From Pseudonocardia autotrophica (GTDB lineage: Bacteria; Actinomycetota; Actinomycetes; Mycobacteriales; Pseudonocardiaceae), in assembly GCF_003945385.1 (NCBI RefSeq), contig NZ_AP018920.1:5208001-5272000 (forward strand): a stretch of 64,000 nt of DNA, written 5' to 3'. How positions within the stretch are numbered: position 1 is the first letter of the stretch; each line of letters begins with the position of its first letter. The translations under genes were made by a program, and so were the position numbers. The notes beneath the pieces were generated by a model that made no database searches, was not told where the DNA came from, and worked only from the letters and a program-made list of their open reading frames with translations. Positions 15,842 through 24,051 of this stretch are shown here, piece after piece.

Positions 15842-16828
15842 ATGAACGCGCACTCCCCGACGCCCCGGACCGAGGCGGTGCTCTTCGACCTCGACGGCAC
15901 GCTGGTCCAGACGCGTATCGCGTCCTGGACGGTCTTCTCGACGATCAACGACCGGTTCGAGCTGGGTGTCGACGGCCCGGAGCAGTACTTCGACCTGTTC
16001 CGCGGCAACGTCTACGAGTCGATCGCGAAGCTGTGCCGGGACGAGGCGCAGGCCGCCGAGGTCAAGGAGGCGTTCCTGGCGCTGCTGCGCGCCGAGTACT
16101 CGCCGCCGCTGGTGCCGGGCGTCGGCGACGTCGTCCGGCGGCTGGCGGGTCACTGCACGCTCGCGGTGATGTCGTCGAACGCGATGCAGGTGATGCGCCG
16201 GGTGCTGACCGACAACGACCTGGCGTTCTGCTTCGCGCACGTGTTCGGCGGCGACGTGATCCCGGACAAGCGGGCCGCCGTGCGGACCTTCCTCGCCGAC
16301 TCGGCGAACACGTTCGGCCGCCGCTGTTCCGCCGACTACGACGAGATCGGCCTGCGTCAGGCCCCCGATCTCGCCAGCACGGTGCTGGTCACCGACACCG
16401 CGGGGGACGTCCGGGACGCGATCGAGGTCGGGATCCGCGCGGTGGGGGTCGCCTGGGGGATGCACTCCGCGGAGGAGTTGGTCGCGGCCGGAGCCGAGTT
16501 CGTCGCGCTGTGGCCGCAGGAGCTGACCGCACACCTGCTCGGCGACGCCGCGACGCTCCCCCCGGGTGGGGCCTGCGCGGTCCCACCGGCGGGTGGCGGC
16601 GCGGGCGCCCGTCCCGATTCCGGACCCGACGCCGGTTGCGGCTGCGGCTGCGATCGCGGTCCCGATGGGGGGCTCGACCCGGCGGCCGCCGGACGGGTGC
16701 GCCGCGACCGGCGGCGGATCGCGGCCGGGGCCCGGGAGCCGGGGCTCCCGGACACGTCCGTTCCGCCCGCCCGTCCCGGGCCGCAGGACGAGCTGCTCGA
16801 GGCGGTACGAAGGGTGATGCGCAGATGA
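15842..16828 (+). CDS. HAD-family phosphatase with C-terminal linker and amphipathic tail
   Basis: Residues 1-235 are a HAD hydrolase. The nucleophile motif is DLDGT (Asp16, Asp18), SSNAM is motif II, DKR is near 142, and TDTAGDV is motif IV, as in phosphoglycolate-phosphatase-like enzymes. Residues 236-313 are a Gly/Pro/Asp-rich linker with a CGCGC run. The last 15 residues (PQDELLEAVRRVMRR) read as a short amphipathic helix. A domain-linker-helix layout is typical of BMC cargo with a C-terminal encapsulation peptide. The stop overlaps the next start by 4 bp. The phosphate-ester substrate is unknown. Confidence 0.82.
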   Translation: MNAHSPTPRTEAVLFDLDGTLVQTRIASWTVFSTINDRFELGVDGPEQYFDLFRGNVYESIAKLCRDEAQAAEVKEAFLALLRAEYSPPLVPGVGDVVRRLAGHCTLAVMSSNAMQVMRRVLTDNDLAFCFAHVFGGDVIPDKRAAVRTFLADSANTFGRRCSADYDEIGLRQAPDLASTVLVTDTAGDVRDAIEVGIRAVGVAWGMHSAEELVAAGAEFVALWPQELTAHLLGDAATLPPGGACAVPPAGGGAGARPDSGPDAGCGCGCDRGPDGGLDPAAAGRVRRDRRRIAAGAREPGLPDTSVPPARPGPQDELLEAVRRVMRR

Positions 16829-17577
16829 CCGTCCACCGCTCGCACTCGCACGGGCACGAGCTGGAGGGCGCCTACAACTTCAGGGACCTGGGTGGACTGC
16901 GCGCCGGGCCGGACCTGCGGATCCGGCCCGGCGCGCTGTTCCGCAGCGACACCCTGCAGGCGCTCACCCCGGCCGATGTCGAGCACCTCGCCGAGACGCT
17001 CGCGCTGGAGCTCGTCGTCGATCTCCGGATCGGCGCCGAGGCCGTCGAACAGGGCCGCGGCCCACTCGCGACCCGCCCGGTCAGTTACCTCAACGCACCG
17101 CTGCGTGACCTGCCGGTCTCCGATCTGCCGGCCCGCGAGCAGTCGCTGTTCTTCTACCGGGAGCATCTGTCGTCACCGGCGTCGCCGCTGGCGACGGTGA
17201 TCCGCGTGCTGTGCGCCATGGCGGGCCGGCCGACCCTGCTGCACTGCGCCGCCGGGAAGGACCGGACCGGCCTGGTGACGGCGATGACGCTGCGCCTGCT
17301 CGGCGTGGACGACGACGACATCGTGGCCGACTACCTGCGCTCCGGGCCGAACATGGTGCGCGTCGTCGAGCGGTTCCGGAGCTGGCCGCGCTACCGCGAC
17401 CACATGGCGACCGTCCCGTCCGAGGTCTATCAGGCGCAGGAGTACACGATCCGCGGGTTCCTCGCGATCCTCGACCGGGACCACGGCGGAGCGTCCGGCT
17501 GGGCGGAGCAGCGCGGGATCGGACCGGCGGAGCTGGACCGGCTCCGCGACGGCCTGCTGCTGCCCGCCGGCCGATAG
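16825..17577 (+). CDS. Tyrosine-phosphatase-family protein (PtpB-like)
   Basis: A 250-aa protein with NFRDLGGL and the P-loop HCAAGKDRTG (C-x5-R), the signature of actinobacterial PtpB / atypical dual-specificity phosphatases. Such enzymes act on phosphotyrosine, phosphoserine or phosphoinositides. ATG 16825 overlaps the HAD stop (ATGA), so the two phosphatases are translationally coupled. Two phosphatases in one operon beside a BMC hints at processing of a phosphorylated intermediate, though this member could be regulatory. Confidence 0.85.
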   Translation: MTVHRSHSHGHELEGAYNFRDLGGLRAGPDLRIRPGALFRSDTLQALTPADVEHLAETLALELVVDLRIGAEAVEQGRGPLATRPVSYLNAPLRDLPVSDLPAREQSLFFYREHLSSPASPLATVIRVLCAMAGRPTLLHCAAGKDRTGLVTAMTLRLLGVDDDDIVADYLRSGPNMVRVVERFRSWPRYRDHMATVPSEVYQAQEYTIRGFLAILDRDHGGASGWAEQRGIGPAELDRLRDGLLLPAGR

Positions 17578-17610
17578 CGGCGACGTCGCACCTGCGGGTT
17601 CGGACGACGA

Positions 17611-19053
17611 TCACCGAGGCGAGGAGAGCTGTCCCTGGCGCTGTCCGGCGAGGAGCACGAGTTTGTGGTCGACGAGTTCCTGCACCGCGTACCGCACGCC
17701 CTCGCGACCCTGACCGCTGTCCTTCACCCCGCCGTAGGGCATGTGATCTCCTCGGAACGACGGCGAGACGTTGACCATCACGGTCCCCGCCTCCGCGCGC
17801 CGGGCGAAAGCGAGGGCCGCGCCGACATCCCGGGTGAAGATCGCGGTGTTGAGCCCGAACCGCGAGTCGTTGACCTGGCCGATCCCGGCCTCGAGATCCG
17901 CAACCCGCTGCACGGTGACGACGGGCCCGAAAGCCTCACCGCACACCAGATCGGTCTGCGGGGACACATCGGCGACCACCGTGGGGGCGACGACGCGCCC
18001 GGAGGCGGTGCCACCGGTCAGGACGCTCGCACCATCCACCCGGGCCTTCTCGATCCACCCCAGCAGCCGCTCGACCGCACCGTCCCCGATCACCGGTCCG
18101 ACGACGGTCCGCTCATCGGCCGGGTCGCCGGCAACCAGCGCCTCCACCGCGGGCACGAGTTTCGCGAGCAGTGCGTCGTACACCTCGGCGACGGCGTAGA
18201 CACGCTGAACGGAGACGCAGGCCTGCCCGGCGAAGGTGAACCCACCGGTGACGATCGCGTCGACCACCGCGTCGAGATCAGCACCGGTGTCGGCGAGCAG
18301 CGCGGTGTTCGATCCCAGCTCGAGCACATGACGCTTGCGCGGGGAACGTGCCTTGAGGGCCCACCCGACCGCCGAGGAGCCGGTGAAGGTCAGTACGGCG
18401 ACACCGGGGTCGTCCGCCCAGATCTCGACGATCTGCTCCGGCGCACCGGTCACCACGTTCAGCCGCCCAGCCGGCACTCCGGCCTCGGCGAGCAGCTCGG
18501 CGAGCAGCCCGGCGGTGAGCGGCGTCCGCTCGGAGGGCTTCAACACCACCGCGCAGCCGGCCGCCAACGCCGGTCCGATCTTGTGCAGTACGAGGTTGAG
18601 CGGGAAGTTGAACGGCGTGATCGCGGCGACCACCCCCACCGGAACCGGCACGGTGACCGCGAGGACATCGGTACCTACACCGGGCTCGAACGGAACGAAC
18701 TCGCCGGACAGCCGCGTCGCCTCCTCGGCCGAGAGCCCCAGTGTCGTCCGCGCCCGTACGATCTCGCCCGCCGCGGCGGTGACCGGCTTACCCGCCTCGG
18801 CCGAGAGCACCTCGACGAACTCGGCCGACCGCTCCTCCAGCAGTCGTTCCGCTTTCCGCAGGACCGCGGCGCGGGCGGCCGGGCTCCACTCGCGCTCCAT
18901 GGCGCGGCGAGCGGCGTGAACCGCGTCGGCTACCTGCTGTTCACCGGCGACGGCGTAGGAGCCGACCGCTCTGTCGTCGTAGGGCGAGCGGACGGTGGCG
19001 GTGTCGTGGCCGGGCACCCAGGTCCCGTCGATGAACAGCTTCTGGTCACGCAT
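17611..19053 (-). CDS. NAD(P)-dependent aldehyde dehydrogenase (lactaldehyde/semialdehyde type)
   Basis: The 480-aa protein shows PFNFPLNLVLHKIGPALAAGC, the catalytic Glu in VLELGSNTALL and the catalytic Cys in TFAGQACVSVQR. This is a class with lactaldehyde, glycolaldehyde and phosphonoacetaldehyde dehydrogenases. It is hydrolytic, not CoA-acylating. GGAGGAG precedes ATG 19053. It is the last gene of the DeoR sugar operon and overlaps the preceding dehydrogenase gene by 8 bp. The likely role is oxidation of the aldehyde released by the aldolase encoded upstream in the same operon. Confidence 0.85.
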   Translation of the reverse strand: MRDQKLFIDGTWVPGHDTATVRSPYDDRAVGSYAVAGEQQVADAVHAARRAMEREWSPAARAAVLRKAERLLEERSAEFVEVLSAEAGKPVTAAAGEIVRARTTLGLSAEEATRLSGEFVPFEPGVGTDVLAVTVPVPVGVVAAITPFNFPLNLVLHKIGPALAAGCAVVLKPSERTPLTAGLLAELLAEAGVPAGRLNVVTGAPEQIVEIWADDPGVAVLTFTGSSAVGWALKARSPRKRHVLELGSNTALLADTGADLDAVVDAIVTGGFTFAGQACVSVQRVYAVAEVYDALLAKLVPAVEALVAGDPADERTVVGPVIGDGAVERLLGWIEKARVDGASVLTGGTASGRVVAPTVVADVSPQTDLVCGEAFGPVVTVQRVADLEAGIGQVNDSRFGLNTAIFTRDVGAALAFARRAEAGTVMVNVSPSFRGDHMPYGGVKDSGQGREGVRYAVQELVDHKLVLLAGQRQGQLSSPR

Positions 19054-20143
19054 CGGACAGCTCCTCCGTCGTGGTGGTGAGGTGATCGAGAACCGTGGAC
19101 GTGAACTCGTCGGTGCCCGCGGTTCCACCGAGGTCCCGGGTCCGTACACCGGATGCCAGCGCCGCCTCCAGCGCGGCGAGCAGCGCAGCTGCCGCGGTGC
19201 TCTCACCGAGGTGGTCGAGCATCAGCGAGGTGGCCCAGATCTGGCCGGTCGGGTTGGCGATTCCGGTTCCGGCGATGTCGGGGGCGGAGCCGTGCACCGG
19301 TTCGAACATCGACGGGTGCTCACGCTCGGGGTTCAGATTGGCACTCGGGGCCGTCCCGATGCCTCCGACGACCGCCGAGGCGAGATCGGAGAGGATGTCA
19401 CCGAGCAGGTTGGATGCGACGATCACGTCGTGCTCCCGGGGGCGCAGCACCAGATCGGCGGCCAGCGCATCGACGAGCACCTTCCGCAGGCGGATCGGGG
19501 TCTCCGGGCCGCTGTGGTTGATCCGCTCGACGGCTCCGGCAACCACCTCGTCCCAGAACGGCATCGTGTGGACGATCCCGTTCGATTTGGTGGCCGACGT
19601 CAGGCCGCCGCGCCGGGAGGCCGCGAGCCGGGCAGCGAACCTCGCGACCCGATCCACCCCGCGCCGGGTGAACACCGTCTCCTGAACCGCCGCCTCCTCG
19701 GGCCGGCCGCGGTAGATCCGTCCGCCGATCTCGGAGTACTCGCCCTCCACGTTCTCGCGCACGATCACCAGGTCGATGCCGCTGCCGTCGGACAACGGCC
19801 CCGGGACCCCGGGGAGGCTGCGCACCGGGCGGAGGTTGACGTACTGCAGGAACGCCCGCCGGATCGGGAGCAACAGCCCCCAGAGCGTCACATCGTCGGG
19901 GATGTCGGGCGCGCCGACCGCCCCGAGCAGGATCGCATCGCCGTCCGCGAGGCGGGCCAGGCCGTCCTCGGGCATCATCGCGCCGGTCCGCCGGTAGCGC
20001 TCCGACCCCCAGTCGCGGTCCCGCCAGGTCACGGCGAAACCGAACTGCTCGGCGAGGGCGTCGACACACCGGAGTGCGGCGGGGACGACTTCGAGACCGA
20101 TCCCGTCCCCGGCGATGACGTCGACGATGTGCGGGCGGCTCAC
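19046..20143 (-). CDS. Tartrate/D-malate/isopropylmalate dehydrogenase family (beta-decarboxylating)
   Basis: A 365-aa protein with GDGIGLEVVPAAL at the N-terminus, ENVEGEYSEIGGR, TKSNGIVHTMPFWDEV and HGSAPDIAGTGIANPTGQI. This is the pattern of tartrate dehydrogenase/decarboxylase (TtuC) and D-malate dehydrogenase rather than leucine-pathway LeuB, which lacks the ENVEGEYS form. It oxidises (2R)-hydroxy acids with NAD+. GTG 20143 overlaps the upstream stop by 4 bp (GTGA). Placed beside an aldehyde dehydrogenase, it may finish oxidation of the aldolase product. Confidence 0.85.
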   Translation of the reverse strand: MSRPHIVDVIAGDGIGLEVVPAALRCVDALAEQFGFAVTWRDRDWGSERYRRTGAMMPEDGLARLADGDAILLGAVGAPDIPDDVTLWGLLLPIRRAFLQYVNLRPVRSLPGVPGPLSDGSGIDLVIVRENVEGEYSEIGGRIYRGRPEEAAVQETVFTRRGVDRVARFAARLAASRRGGLTSATKSNGIVHTMPFWDEVVAGAVERINHSGPETPIRLRKVLVDALAADLVLRPREHDVIVASNLLGDILSDLASAVVGGIGTAPSANLNPEREHPSMFEPVHGSAPDIAGTGIANPTGQIWATSLMLDHLGESTAAAALLAALEAALASGVRTRDLGGTAGTDEFTSTVLDHLTTTTEELSDA

Positions 20144-21201
20144 ACCGTGGCCCGGGTGGCGCCGTTCCCCGCTCCGGCCCCCGCGAGCGATTCGCCGGGC
20201 GCCAGAAAGATCTTGTCCACTTCTCCTCGCTGCTGCGCCTCCAGCGCGGCCGCGGCGTCGGTCAGGTGGTAGGTCGCGGTCCGCAACTCCGTCAGCGGTA
20301 GCTGCGGGAGCAGCGCGGCGGCCCGGTGATGGGTATAGGGATTGATCGCCGTCCCGAGCAGGCTCAGCTCTTTCGCGTAGATCTCCTGCGGGTAGACGGT
20401 CGCGGGGTCGCCGGGTGCCGCCACGCCGAAGAACAGGACCGTGCCGCGGCGGGCGGCTCGGGCCACCGCCTGTTCGATCACTCGCGGCGAGCCGACGGCG
20501 TCGATCTGGTAGCTGAACCCGTATCCGCCGGTGAGATCGCGGACGATGTCCTCGATCTCACCGGTGGTCGGGTCGAGCGCGATGTCCGCACCGACCCGCA
20601 GCGCGAGATCACGGCGCTCCGCGCGCGGATCGAGGACCACGATGGGAGAAAGGCCTGCACGGCGGCACAACGCGACGAGGACCGCCCCGGCCGGGCCGCA
20701 GCCGTAGACCGCGACCGGAAGCCCGGAGACCGCGCCGAGCCGATCCATCGCGTGGATGCTGCACGCGATCGGCTCGGTCATCGATCCGAGTGCGGCCGAC
20801 ACCCCTTCCGGGAGGTCGTAGGCCAGACGGGACGGAACGGCGAGGTATTCGGCCATCCCGCCGTCGACGTGCACGCCGTAGGCCTCCTTGGCCGTGCACA
20901 TGTGCTCCTGTCCGATCCGGCAGTAGAGGCACTCACGGCAGTACTCGTGCGGTTCCACAGTCACCGACGCTCCGACCCGGGCGGGATCTACACCGTCGCC
21001 GACCTCGACGATCCGGCCGGCGATCTCGTGGCCGATGGTCAGCGGGTACCGGCACGGGAACGTCCCGTGCAGGATGTGAACATCAGTGGCACACATCCCG
21101 GCGGCCTCGACTGCAACCAGGACCTGGCCGTGCGCCGGGCGCGGATCGGGGACGTCCTCGATCCTCAGATCTCCGGGACCGTGAACGCGGACAGCTTTCA
21201 T
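20140..21201 (-). CDS. Zinc-dependent polyol/alcohol dehydrogenase
   Basis: A 353-aa medium-chain dehydrogenase starting MKAVRVHGPGDLRIED. Motifs are CATDVHILHG and GHEIAGRIVEVG (catalytic zinc), CRECLYCRIGQEHMC (structural zinc) and VYGCGPAG (cofactor). It resembles sorbitol/threonine-dehydrogenase-like enzymes that turn a polyol into a ketose. GGAG lies 8 bp before ATG 21201. It follows the DeoR gene after 91 bp and is coupled to the tartrate-dehydrogenase-like gene. It is the probable entry or side-branch oxidation of the pathway. Confidence 0.85.
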   Translation of the reverse strand: MKAVRVHGPGDLRIEDVPDPRPAHGQVLVAVEAAGMCATDVHILHGTFPCRYPLTIGHEIAGRIVEVGDGVDPARVGASVTVEPHEYCRECLYCRIGQEHMCTAKEAYGVHVDGGMAEYLAVPSRLAYDLPEGVSAALGSMTEPIACSIHAMDRLGAVSGLPVAVYGCGPAGAVLVALCRRAGLSPIVVLDPRAERRDLALRVGADIALDPTTGEIEDIVRDLTGGYGFSYQIDAVGSPRVIEQAVARAARRGTVLFFGVAAPGDPATVYPQEIYAKELSLLGTAINPYTHHRAAALLPQLPLTELRTATYHLTDAAAALEAQQRGEVDKIFLAPGESLAGAGAGNGATRATV

Positions 21202-21292
21202 CAGGGGTACTCCGATCGGGTTGACGGCGTCATCGACGCCGAGTGGTGTGCTGGGGCGAGGCACCACGGCCCGCGCGTCGGCGGGCCGGTCG

Positions 21293-22096
21293 TCAGCGGG
21301 CCTGCTCACCCACCGGTACGCGGTGCGGGCGGACGCCGTGGCGCTCGAGCATCGCGAGGTCCGGCGCCGTGATGGCGTCGTCCACGACGACGGTGTCGAC
21401 GACATCCAGCGGGCAGATCCGGACGAGGGCACGCGTATGGAACTTGCTCGAGTCGATGACCAGCACGACCTCGTCGGCGATGTCGATCAGGGCACGCTTC
21501 GTGACGGCGTCGAAGTCGTTGGCGCAGAACACACCGGCCTCGTTGACACCACTGGCGGCAAGGAAGAGCCGGCCCACCCGGAGCTCAGCCAGGGTGGTCA
21601 AGGTTGTCGCTCCGGCGAACGACATCGTCTCGTGGTGGAGCACTCCGCCACTTCCCACCAGCGTGATCTCCTCACGGTGCATGAGCTCGCCCAGAACGGT
21701 GGCGGAGTGGCTCACGACCGTGTTCGGCTGCCCGGCAGGCAGCGCACGGGCCACCTCGAGGACGGTTGTACCGGCGTCGAGCGCGATGTGGTCGTCGGGC
21801 GCCACCAGCTCCGCCGCAGCCTGACCGGCACGCTGCTTGGCGAGGAACTCGCGCCCCTCGCGCTCCAGGTAGCCGCCGCTGCCGCTCAGCGCCTCGGGCG
21901 GCAGCACGCTGACGCCTCCGTGAACGATCCGGACCTTGCCCTCCTCGGAGAGGCGTTGCACGTCACGCCGGACCGTCATGTCCGACACCCCCAGCGTCTG
22001 CACCAGCTCGGAGGTCGCACAGAAGCCCTGGCTCCGGACGAGTTCGAGCAGCCGGGCGCGGCGGGACGGTGCGGACCCGTACCGCATGCCACTCAT
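21293..22096 (-). CDS. DeoR-family transcriptional repressor of the sugar operon
   Basis: The 267-aa protein has an N-terminal DeoR helix-turn-helix (RRARLLELVRSQGFCATSEL, then VSDMTVRRDVQRLSEEGKV). The DeoR C-terminal phosphosugar-sensing domain follows, with DAGTTVLEVARALP and SGVNEAGVFCANDFDAVTKRA. DeoR repressors of this type respond to phosphorylated sugars made by the operon's kinase. ATG 22096 overlaps the aldolase stop. The inverted repeat at 23933-23951 in the divergent promoter is its likely operator. Confidence 0.9.
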   Translation of the reverse strand: MSGMRYGSAPSRRARLLELVRSQGFCATSELVQTLGVSDMTVRRDVQRLSEEGKVRIVHGGVSVLPPEALSGSGGYLEREGREFLAKQRAGQAAAELVAPDDHIALDAGTTVLEVARALPAGQPNTVVSHSATVLGELMHREEITLVGSGGVLHHETMSFAGATTLTTLAELRVGRLFLAASGVNEAGVFCANDFDAVTKRALIDIADEVVLVIDSSKFHTRALVRICPLDVVDTVVVDDAITAPDLAMLERHGVRPHRVPVGEQAR

Positions 22097-22956
22097 GACG
22101 TCTCAGCTCCGGACAGCACCCGCAACCGGCGAACGGACTCGGTGACCAGGAAATCGTCCACATCGGATGCGGAGATGGCATCCGACCACACCGCGCGCCC
22201 GGCGAGGAAGCCGTCTGCACCTCCCTCGACGCAGGCGGCCACCGCTGCCGGGAAGTCGGCGGGTGCCACGCCCGACGACAGCACGACCCAGGGGCAGTCG
22301 AGCTGCCCGGAGATCCGGGTTGCCTCGGTGGTGAGCTCGGCGGAGGATCCGCGCCCGTAGGACGGGACCTCGGCCTTGTACAGCGAAGGCCGGACCGTCG
22401 CAAGATCCTTGGCCGCCTCGACCAGAGCGTCGTTGCGTTCGACGTCGGTCCATGACGCGATGTCGTGCGGCCGCACCACACCCTCGACGATCCCCGGCAG
22501 GCCCGCCGCGGTGCACAGGTCCATGAAGCGCCCGGCCAGCTCGATCGCGGCATCCCGCTCACCCGGGAGCCACGGCACCAGCATCTTCAGTGCATCGGCG
22601 CCGTGCGCGTGGATCATGTCAACGGTCAGGTCCTCGTCGAGGGACGCGCCGGTCACCGGCCCGCCCGGCTCCTGGTGCAGGATGTCGGCGGCGAGGATGA
22701 ACGCACACTCCGGATCACGCACGGCAGCGGCACCGAGCCCCTGGAAGCGGTCCAGCAACACCGCGGACGCATGCGGGGTGAGCGCCTGTGCGGCGCGAGT
22801 CTTGAAGTCGGTCAGGTCGGCATCCGTCACCGGGTCATGGGTGACAGCGCCGATCATCGTCCGCAGGGACTCCCGCTGGTCGATGGCGAGCATGGAGAAC
22901 CTGCCCGCAGCGTCGGTCAACGGGACGAGGGCCTCGGGCATCGTGATCGACGTCAT
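22093..22956 (-). CDS. Class I ketose-phosphate aldolase, LacD/YihT family
   Basis: A 287-aa protein with FSMLAIDQRESLR, DALKMLVPW, SLYKAEVPSYG (Schiff-base Lys region), WVVLSSGV and GFLAGRAVW. These blocks are shared with tagatose-1,6-bisphosphate aldolase LacD and sulfofructose-1-phosphate aldolase YihT. Such enzymes split a ketose 1-phosphate or bisphosphate into DHAP and an aldehyde. GGAGG precedes ATG 22956. It follows the PfkB kinase gene in the order kinase-aldolase-DeoR, as in sulfo-EMP operons, but no sulfoquinovose isomerase, glucosidase or reductase is nearby. Confidence 0.87.
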   Translation of the reverse strand: MTSITMPEALVPLTDAAGRFSMLAIDQRESLRTMIGAVTHDPVTDADLTDFKTRAAQALTPHASAVLLDRFQGLGAAAVRDPECAFILAADILHQEPGGPVTGASLDEDLTVDMIHAHGADALKMLVPWLPGERDAAIELAGRFMDLCTAAGLPGIVEGVVRPHDIASWTDVERNDALVEAAKDLATVRPSLYKAEVPSYGRGSSAELTTEATRISGQLDCPWVVLSSGVAPADFPAAVAACVEGGADGFLAGRAVWSDAISASDVDDFLVTESVRRLRVLSGAETS

Positions 22957-22987
22957 GTGTCGTTCCTCCAGGTGGACGGGGAGTCGG

Positions 22988-23911
22988 TCAGAACAGCGGA
23001 AGGGCGGCCGCGGGGGCGAGTGGTGCGCTCGCCCCGAGCAGGTCCAGGTGGGCCTCAGCCTCGGCGAGATCGGGTAGCGATCCCCGGCCGTCGATCGCAC
23101 GGCAGGCCAACGCGGCGCAGACAGCGGCCAGCCGGGCCGCTTCCTCGAGGCCCCGGCCGAGTATCAGACCCGCCAGCAATGCCCCGTGGAAGACGTCGCC
23201 CGCGCCCAGCGTGCTCACCAGTGGTTCGACGGCCAGCGCGGGGACGTGCAGCGGCTGCGCTCCGTCGTACACCACCGCGCCGTCGCCTCCGTCGGTGGCT
23301 ACCGTGAGGGTCGCCCCCCGCGCGTGCGCCACGGCCAGTGCCGAGGTGGCCGTGGACGTCCCGGTGCGAGCGCGGAGACTCTGCAGGGTCGGTGCGTAGA
23401 GGTCGACGACGGACAGATCGAGCCCGGTGATGTGGTTGCCGTCGTCGATGCTGAGGCACCCGAACCGGTCACGGGCGGGGCCGACGACCGGATAACCGGC
23501 CTGGTCGGCATGGACCCAGTCGTAGCCACCGGGGAGCCCGCCGAGGGCCGGCCCGGGGCGCACCATCAGACACCGCGCATTGCCGGTGCGGGAGACGACC
23601 GCGACGCTCTGCGCGGTGGTCTCGCCCTGTCGGATCTCGGCGTGCCGTAGACCGACCCCCGCCGCCTCGAGCGCCGACAGCACTTCGCGCCCCAGATCGT
23701 CGTCGCCGACCGCGGTGGCGAGCTCGACGGCAACTCCCATCCGGGCCGCTGCCACCGCCGCCGTGGCCGCCGGACCGCCGCCGCTGCGCACGATCGCGTC
23801 CGCCTCGACCCGGTCGTCCGGACCGGGCAGCTCGTCGACGACGGCGATCGTGTCGTGCACGGCGGAGCCGACGAACAGCACGGAGCCGGAGAGAGGGGTA
23901 GCGCGCGGCAT
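22988..23911 (-). CDS. PfkB-family sugar kinase, YihV-like
   Basis: The 307-aa protein has the PfkB glycine block RSGGGPAATAAVAAARMG and the catalytic motif TLGAGDVFHGALLAG. Both are close to sulfofructose kinase YihV. The residues I recall as binding the sulfonate in YihV (Lys27, Asn109, Arg138) align here with Arg, Arg and a non-basic residue. So a different ketose is more likely than sulfofructose. It is the first gene of the minus-strand operon and phosphorylates the sugar before aldol cleavage. GGAG precedes ATG 23911. Confidence 0.87.
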   Translation of the reverse strand: MPRATPLSGSVLFVGSAVHDTIAVVDELPGPDDRVEADAIVRSGGGPAATAAVAAARMGVAVELATAVGDDDLGREVLSALEAAGVGLRHAEIRQGETTAQSVAVVSRTGNARCLMVRPGPALGGLPGGYDWVHADQAGYPVVGPARDRFGCLSIDDGNHITGLDLSVVDLYAPTLQSLRARTGTSTATSALAVAHARGATLTVATDGGDGAVVYDGAQPLHVPALAVEPLVSTLGAGDVFHGALLAGLILGRGLEEAARLAAVCAALACRAIDGRGSLPDLAEAEAHLDLLGASAPLAPAAALPLF

Positions 23912-23932
23912 CGAGTCTCCTGCCAGTTGAAG

Positions 23933-23951
23933 TGTTGACTTTCCATCAACA
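23933..23951. promoter_or_regulatory. Inverted-repeat operator between sugar operon and importer
   Basis: TGTTGA (23933-23938) and TCAACA (23946-23951) form an inverted repeat with a 7-bp centre. It sits in a markedly AT-richer 140-bp divergent gap; GTTTTCAAAC at about 23978 is a second small palindrome. Likely DeoR sites controlling both directions. Confidence 0.6.
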
Positions 23952-24051
23952 TGCTCTACCTTACCGACAGAACGTTGGTTTTCAAACATTTCTTGCGCGT
24001 GATCCACCACTTCCACCGCTCCGGTGAACCAGGTCAAGGAGGACTGCTCCC

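Noticed and set aside
12520..20220. Isolated GGACAA or TTGTCC half-sites (for example near 12520, 19790 and 20214)
   Set aside because: They lie inside coding sequence without the inverted partner at 15-bp spacing, so they do not belong to the repeat set.
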